Part shown: positions 9,234 through 11,664 of the stretch, piece after piece
Layout: each line of letters starts with the position of its first letter
Position numbering within the stretch: the first letter of the stretch is position 1
From: an uncultured Lachnospiraceae bacterium
GTDB lineage: Bacteria; Bacillota; Clostridia; Lachnospirales; Lachnospiraceae
Length of the DNA: 11,664 nt
Direction: 5' to 3'
Assembly: GCA_902782655.1 (NCBI GenBank)
Contig: CACZNY010000264.1
Coordinates: 1-11,664, forward strand
Translations under genes and position numbers: made by a program
The notes under the pieces: model-generated
Database searches by the model: none
Told to the model about the DNA's origin: nothing
Seen by the model: the letters and a program-made list of their open reading frames with translations, nothing else

Positions 9234-9251
9234 ATCATAAACCTCCCTTTC

Positions 9252-10304
9252 TCAGATCAGTTCGATTATCTTAACATCTCTCTGCTGCATAAGATCTACA
9301 ACGCCTTCCTTACATTTTACCACAGGACGGCCTATGGCGCCGCTGTTATTCATGATCACCTCTCCCGTCATGCCATTGGAGAGCCTCACGTCGTTTCCTA
9401 TCATCTCATCCATTATATGCGTCAGGAAGGTGGTTATCACTGCGATATCATATTTCAGGAACATGTCATTCTTTAATATCTCCACCACCTGGAAGGGGTT
9501 CATGGGAGCCCTGTAGGTCCTGGCGCTGGTCATGGCCTCATATACATCGGCGATGGCTATCATATTCGCTATGGGATCGATCTCTCCCCTTGAAAGCCCC
9601 TGGGGATAGCCCGATCCGTCGAAGCGCTCATGATGCTGGAGCGTGGCATTCAGTATATGCGGATCTATATTGAATTTACTTAAGATGTGATAGCCGAAAA
9701 AAGCATGGGTCTTCACAAGGTCATATTCCATATTGTTCAGCTTGCCCGGCTTCCATATTATATCATTCGGAAGCATGAACTTGCCTATATCGAACAAAAA
9801 GCCGGCGAAAAGCAGTCTCTCCGCCTCATCCGGAGGAAGCCTCAGCCACTTGCCCATCTTCTTGCATATTAAAGCCACGTTGAGCCCGTGGGCATAGGAC
9901 ATATCAGCCTCGTCATGGATCATTATATTGATATATGAGAATAAACGCTTTCCGGAAATGCTGTCGGGACACAGGGCATCTGCTATAGCCTTAAGATCCT
10001 CGAACCTGAAGGGAACCTTCTTCAGTATGAAAGAATCCACCGCGACCTTGTATGCCGCCAGATTGGAGGTGTATTTCAGCTTGAAATCCTTGAAGGCCTC
10101 TGAAACCCTGATCTTCTCATAATAGGTCTCCGCCAGATCCTCGGCTTCCATTATCTCTACCGTAAGGAGCTTGAAGGCCTCAAGCTTTGTCTTTACCAGA
10201 TGATCGACCTTTGTCCCCTTCTTTATGGCGACCTTATCGCCGATCATTATATCCTCTGCGAGCTGCATACCGTCCTGCAGCGCCATAACAGCTACTGTTT
10301 TCAT
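9252..10304 (-). CDS. HD-GYP domain protein with a degenerate HD motif
   Basis: HD-GYP proteins are metal phosphodiesterases that usually degrade cyclic di-GMP. This 350-residue protein has an N-terminal region (about 1–120) of the kind seen on many clostridial HD-GYP proteins, then the HD-GYP domain (about 125–280). The first histidine (H139 in AHGLNVA), H200, the H224–H225 pair, the GYP signature HHERFDGSGYP (224–234) and D253 in IADVYEA are all present. The HD pair itself is not: the block reads LFDIGK, so F171 stands where the metal-binding histidine should be, followed by D172. The codon is TTC, two changes from a histidine codon. It may therefore be inactive, have altered metal use, or act as a binding or scaffold protein. 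There is no receiver, PAS or membrane segment. It is the first gene of the leftward operon, behind a good promoter, with AGGGAAGAG upstream of the ATG. The target is unknown. Confidence 0.9.
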   Translation of the reverse strand: MKTVAVMALQDGMQLAEDIMIGDKVAIKKGTKVDHLVKTKLEAFKLLTVEIMEAEDLAETYYEKIRVSEAFKDFKLKYTSNLAAYKVAVDSFILKKVPFRFEDLKAIADALCPDSISGKRLFSYINIMIHDEADMSYAHGLNVALICKKMGKWLRLPPDEAERLLFAGFLFDIGKFMLPNDIIWKPGKLNNMEYDLVKTHAFFGYHILSKFNIDPHILNATLQHHERFDGSGYPQGLSRGEIDPIANMIAIADVYEAMTSARTYRAPMNPFQVVEILKNDMFLKYDIAVITTFLTHIMDEMIGNDVRLSNGMTGEVIMNNSGAIGRPVVKCKEGVVDLMQQRDVKIIELI

Positions 10305-10336
10305 AGATCACTCTTCCCTGAAAGAACCTCCGAAAC

Positions 10337-10357
10337 GGAACATATAGTTAATGTTCC
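10337..10357. repeat. Inverted repeat in the 5' leader of the leftward operon
   Basis: GGAACAT (10337–10343) and ATGTTCC (10351–10357) are perfect 7-bp inverted arms around a 7-base centre. The repeat lies about 13–33 bases downstream of the predicted leftward start point, so it could be an operator or a small hairpin in the leader RNA. No U-tract follows on either strand, so it is not an intrinsic terminator. It contains GAAC and GTTC but 11 bases apart, not the 4 of a Firmicutes LexA box. Confidence 0.55.
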
Positions 10358-10376
10358 ACGCAAAAACACATCATTT

Positions 10377-10405
10377 AGTATAAATACACCTACTGTCAAA
10401 GTCAA
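10377..10405 (-). promoter_or_regulatory. Sigma-A-type promoter of the leftward eight-gene operon
   Basis: Read on the minus strand, TTGACT (10405–10400) is the -35 box and TATACT (10382–10377) the -10 box, separated by exactly 17 bases. Each box matches consensus at five of six positions. The start point should be near 10370, giving a leader of about 65 bases before the HD-GYP ATG. No other good promoter was seen between the genes down to gltX, so this probably drives all eight. Confidence 0.75.
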
Positions 10406-10410
10406 CAGTA
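10391..10410. promoter_or_regulatory. 20-bp dyad over the leftward -35 box, candidate operator
   Basis: TACTGT (10391–10396) and ACAGTA (10405–10410) are perfect inverted arms separated by 8 bases. The dyad spans the -35 box of the leftward promoter, so a protein bound there would block RNA polymerase. The layout CTGT-N8-ACAG with TA at both ends is the same as the E. coli LexA box, but Firmicutes LexA normally recognises GAAC-N4-GTTC. I therefore call it a candidate operator for an unknown regulator. Confidence 0.5.
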
Positions 10411-10471
10411 TAGCTGAAAATGAAGGCAGGCGTTACCATGCTGCAATTCAGTGCAAAGACGCGCTCTTTGC

Positions 10472-10500
10472 TTGCGATTTGATTATCATTCGACTATACT
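10472..10500 (+). promoter_or_regulatory. Sigma-A-type promoter of the rightward operon
   Basis: TTGCGA (10472–10477) and TATACT (10495–10500) are separated by 17 bases. The -10 box matches five of six consensus positions and the -35 box four of six. The start point should fall at 10506–10508, on or just before the A of the ATG at 10508, so the first gene's mRNA would have essentially no leader. No sigma-F or sigma-G type -10 element was recognised here, although GerW-family genes are sporulation genes in Bacillus. Confidence 0.65.
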
Positions 10501-10507
10501 TCAATCT

Positions 10508-10822
10508 ATGAGGTTTTCAAGCAGGGTTTTTCTCGGTGAGAGCATCAAGGACGATCCCTCCGGGATAATAGAAAAACTGAAAAAGAAAAAGCTTATGAAG
10601 GGAGTTTATATCATAACTCCCGCCGAGAACGGCATCGATCCTCTGGAGTATTATGACACGATACAGCTTCAGCAGCCCCGGTACAAGGATAAGGAGCTTG
10701 ATATAATCGGCATCGCCGGATCGGAAAAAGAAGCCATACAGCTTGTTTCTGAGATCTATGAGGCTTCCGTGGAATACAGTCATGAGACCATCGGCTCATA
10801 TGTCAGGGAGCTTTTTTCGTGA
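10508..10822 (+). CDS. Uncharacterised 104-residue protein, first gene of the DUF2953–GerW operon
   Basis: I do not recognise this protein. It is a small soluble protein of 104 residues with no signal peptide or membrane segment. It begins MRFSSRVFLGESI, has a basic stretch KLKKKKLMKG at 23–32, then a pattern of short strands and helices: GVYIITPAENG (32–42), LDIIGIAGSEKEA (64–76) and a C-terminal helix. This suggests a compact alpha/beta fold, but no catalytic motif is visible. The frame is open from a GTG at 10451, but I prefer the ATG at 10508 because the promoter's -10 box lies inside the longer version and neither start has a ribosome binding site. The stop overlaps the next gene's GTG by four bases (GTGA), so it is co-translated with the DUF2953 protein. 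That context hints at a sporulation or envelope role, which is inference only. Confidence 0.8.
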   Translation: MRFSSRVFLGESIKDDPSGIIEKLKKKKLMKGVYIITPAENGIDPLEYYDTIQLQQPRYKDKELDIIGIAGSEKEAIQLVSEIYEASVEYSHETIGSYVRELFS

Positions 10823-11532
10823 TCGCGCTTCAGATATTAAAGGTAATCGGGATCATCCTCCTTGTAATACTCGCCCTGGTACTCTTCCTTCTTGCCGTCA
10901 TCCTCTTCGTTCCCATCCGCTATAAAGTCTCGGGCGACTACAGGGACAGCGATAACGTGTACAATCTTCATGTCAGGATAAACTGGATAATGCATATGAT
11001 CCGGGCTTATTACGACAGGAATAAGGAATCCACCGATATCCTTGCCAAGGTGCTTTTCATCAAGGTATATCCGAGACCCGAGGAAGCCTCCGGCACTCTC
11101 GGGGAGCGCAAACCGCCCTCCGGCGGCCCCGGGAAAATTAAATACAAAATTTCAAGGCTTTATGATAAAATAAGACGGATCATAAAAATGCTCTATGACG
11201 AACGCGATCAGAAGGCGGTGCAGGAGCTGCTTCTCCGTGTGAAGGAGCTTTTGTGGCACATCAGGCCAAGGAAGCTTGACGTCAATCTGAAGCTCGGAAT
11301 GGACGATCCCGCAGCCACAGGTGAGATAACGGGGCTTATATATTCCTTCAAACCGTTATACACAAAGCACCTTCATTATACGCCGGATTTTGATAATAAG
11401 GTCATAGAGGCTGACGGTCTTCTGAAAGGGCATATACGGCTGATATTTGTGCTTGCTGCAGCCGCGAGGGTATACTTTGATAAGGATATCCGCAGGCTGT
11501 ATAATCAGATACAGAAGCTTAAGGAACAATAA
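10819..11532 (+). CDS. DUF2953 domain membrane-anchored protein (YtfI-like)
   Basis: This 237-residue protein matches the DUF2953 family, whose function is not established. One hydrophobic segment at about 4–32 (GIILLVILALVLFLLAVILF within it) should anchor it in the membrane by its N-terminus. After a variable hydrophilic stretch (about 85–110, Pro/Gly-rich), the family signature appears: HIRPRKL at 147–153 and LGMDDPAATGEITG at 159–172. It starts at GTG 10819, overlapping the previous stop, with AGGGAG about eight bases upstream; the GTG start agrees with the membrane segment beginning at once. The GerW-family gene follows 23 bases after its stop, the same order as ytfI–ytfJ in Bacillus subtilis, where YtfJ is a sporulation protein. 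A role in the spore or envelope is therefore likely by context. It is not a transporter or enzyme that I recognise. Confidence 0.88.
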   Translation: MIALQILKVIGIILLVILALVLFLLAVILFVPIRYKVSGDYRDSDNVYNLHVRINWIMHMIRAYYDRNKESTDILAKVLFIKVYPRPEEASGTLGERKPPSGGPGKIKYKISRLYDKIRRIIKMLYDERDQKAVQELLLRVKELLWHIRPRKLDVNLKLGMDDPAATGEITGLIYSFKPLYTKHLHYTPDFDNKVIEADGLLKGHIRLIFVLAAAARVYFDKDIRRLYNQIQKLKEQ

Positions 11533-11543
11533 TTTGAGAAAGC

Positions 11544-11548
11544 GAGGA
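11544..11548 (+). promoter_or_regulatory. Ribosome binding site selecting a TTG start for the GerW gene
   Basis: GAGGA lies seven bases before the TTG at 11556. An ATG at 11551 is only two bases from this site and opens a five-codon frame ending in TGA, so it is too close and leads nowhere. The spacing and the family N-terminus both favour TTG. Confidence 0.65.
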
Positions 11549-11555
11549 TCATGTT

Positions 11556-11664
11556 TTGGCAAATCTGACTTTTGATGAAATGGTAAACTCTCTTGTAACC
11601 GGACTGAGCGGCTTCTTCTCCACGAAGACCGTGGTGGGCGAGCCTAAAAAAATAGACGACACCA
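11556..11664 (+). CDS. gerW: GerW/YtfJ family sporulation protein, 5' part only
   Basis: Only the first 36 codons are in the window; the family is around 120–150 residues. The visible part begins (M)ANLTFDEMVNSLVTGLSG and continues through STKTVVGEPKKIDDT. The TKTVVGEP-type block followed by an acidic turn is what I recall as the start of the conserved GerW (YtfJ) domain. In Bacillus subtilis YtfJ is made in the forespore and is needed for normal germination; related proteins also occur in some non-sporulating anaerobes, so its presence does not prove sporulation. Translation should start at TTG 11556, seven bases after GAGGA. The gene follows the DUF2953 gene by 23 bases and is probably the third gene of the rightward operon. 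The call rests on a short stretch plus matching gene order. Confidence 0.8.
   Translation, partial: MANLTFDEMVNSLVTGLSGFFSTKTVVGEPKKIDDT

Noticed and set aside
10337..10357. The leader inverted repeat as a Firmicutes LexA box
   Set aside because: GAAC and GTTC are 11 bases apart here rather than 4, so it does not fit the GAAC-N4-GTTC consensus.
10420..10482. A 20-codon frame before the rightward operon (ATG 10420 to TGA 10482), possible leader peptide
   Set aside because: It has no ribosome binding site, lies upstream of or within the predicted promoter and has no run of regulatory codons or attenuator hairpins.
10517..10783. An 88-codon minus-strand frame opposite the 104-residue protein
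   Set aside because: The plus-strand frame has a promoter and a GTGA coupling to the DUF2953 gene; the minus frame has neither a promoter nor family features.

Overview
The window looks like chromosome of a Gram-positive anaerobe of the class Clostridia, probably Lachnospiraceae or a close relative. This is inferred from gene content (Asp23/YloU, YloV/FakA, RecG, a DUF2953–GerW sporulation pair), strong GGGAGG-type ribosome binding sites, sigma-A-like promoters, TTG and GTG starts, and frequent AUA and AGG/AGA codons. I see no rRNA, tRNA, CRISPR array, insertion sequence or phage gene, and almost all of the DNA is coding.

Region 1 (1–10304, all minus strand) is one tightly packed run of eight genes. 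In transcription order they are an HD-GYP domain protein, an Asp23/Gls24 protein (yloU type), a DhaL-type fatty acid kinase (yloV/fakA type), RecG helicase, an FkbH-type HAD enzyme, an acyl carrier protein, a three-domain Xaa-Pro aminopeptidase, and glutamyl-tRNA synthetase, which runs off the left edge. Junctions are 1- to 4-base overlaps or gaps of 31 bases or less, and no terminator is visible, so the run is probably one transcript. The yloU–yloV–recG core is a common Firmicutes arrangement. The unusual insert is the FkbH + ACP pair: family knowledge predicts that it makes glyceryl-S-ACP from 1,3-bisphosphoglycerate, yet no polyketide synthase or other consumer lies nearby.

Region 2 (10305–10507) is the divergent intergenic region. 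It holds a good leftward promoter (TTGACT-17-TATACT), a 20-bp dyad centred near its -35 box, a second 7+7-bp inverted repeat in the leader of the leftward transcript, and a rightward promoter (TTGCGA-17-TATACT) whose predicted start point falls on, or within two bases of, the A of the first rightward ATG.

Region 3 (10508–11664, plus strand) is a second operon: an unrecognised 104-residue protein, a membrane-anchored DUF2953 protein (YtfI-like) and the first 36 codons of a GerW/YtfJ-family sporulation protein. The DUF2953–GerW order matches ytfI–ytfJ of Bacillus subtilis.

The points most worth a second look are the orphan glyceryl-ACP pair, the HD-GYP protein whose HD-motif histidine is replaced by phenylalanine, the dyad that resembles an E. 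coli LexA box in a Firmicute promoter, and the probable leaderless mRNA of the rightward operon.
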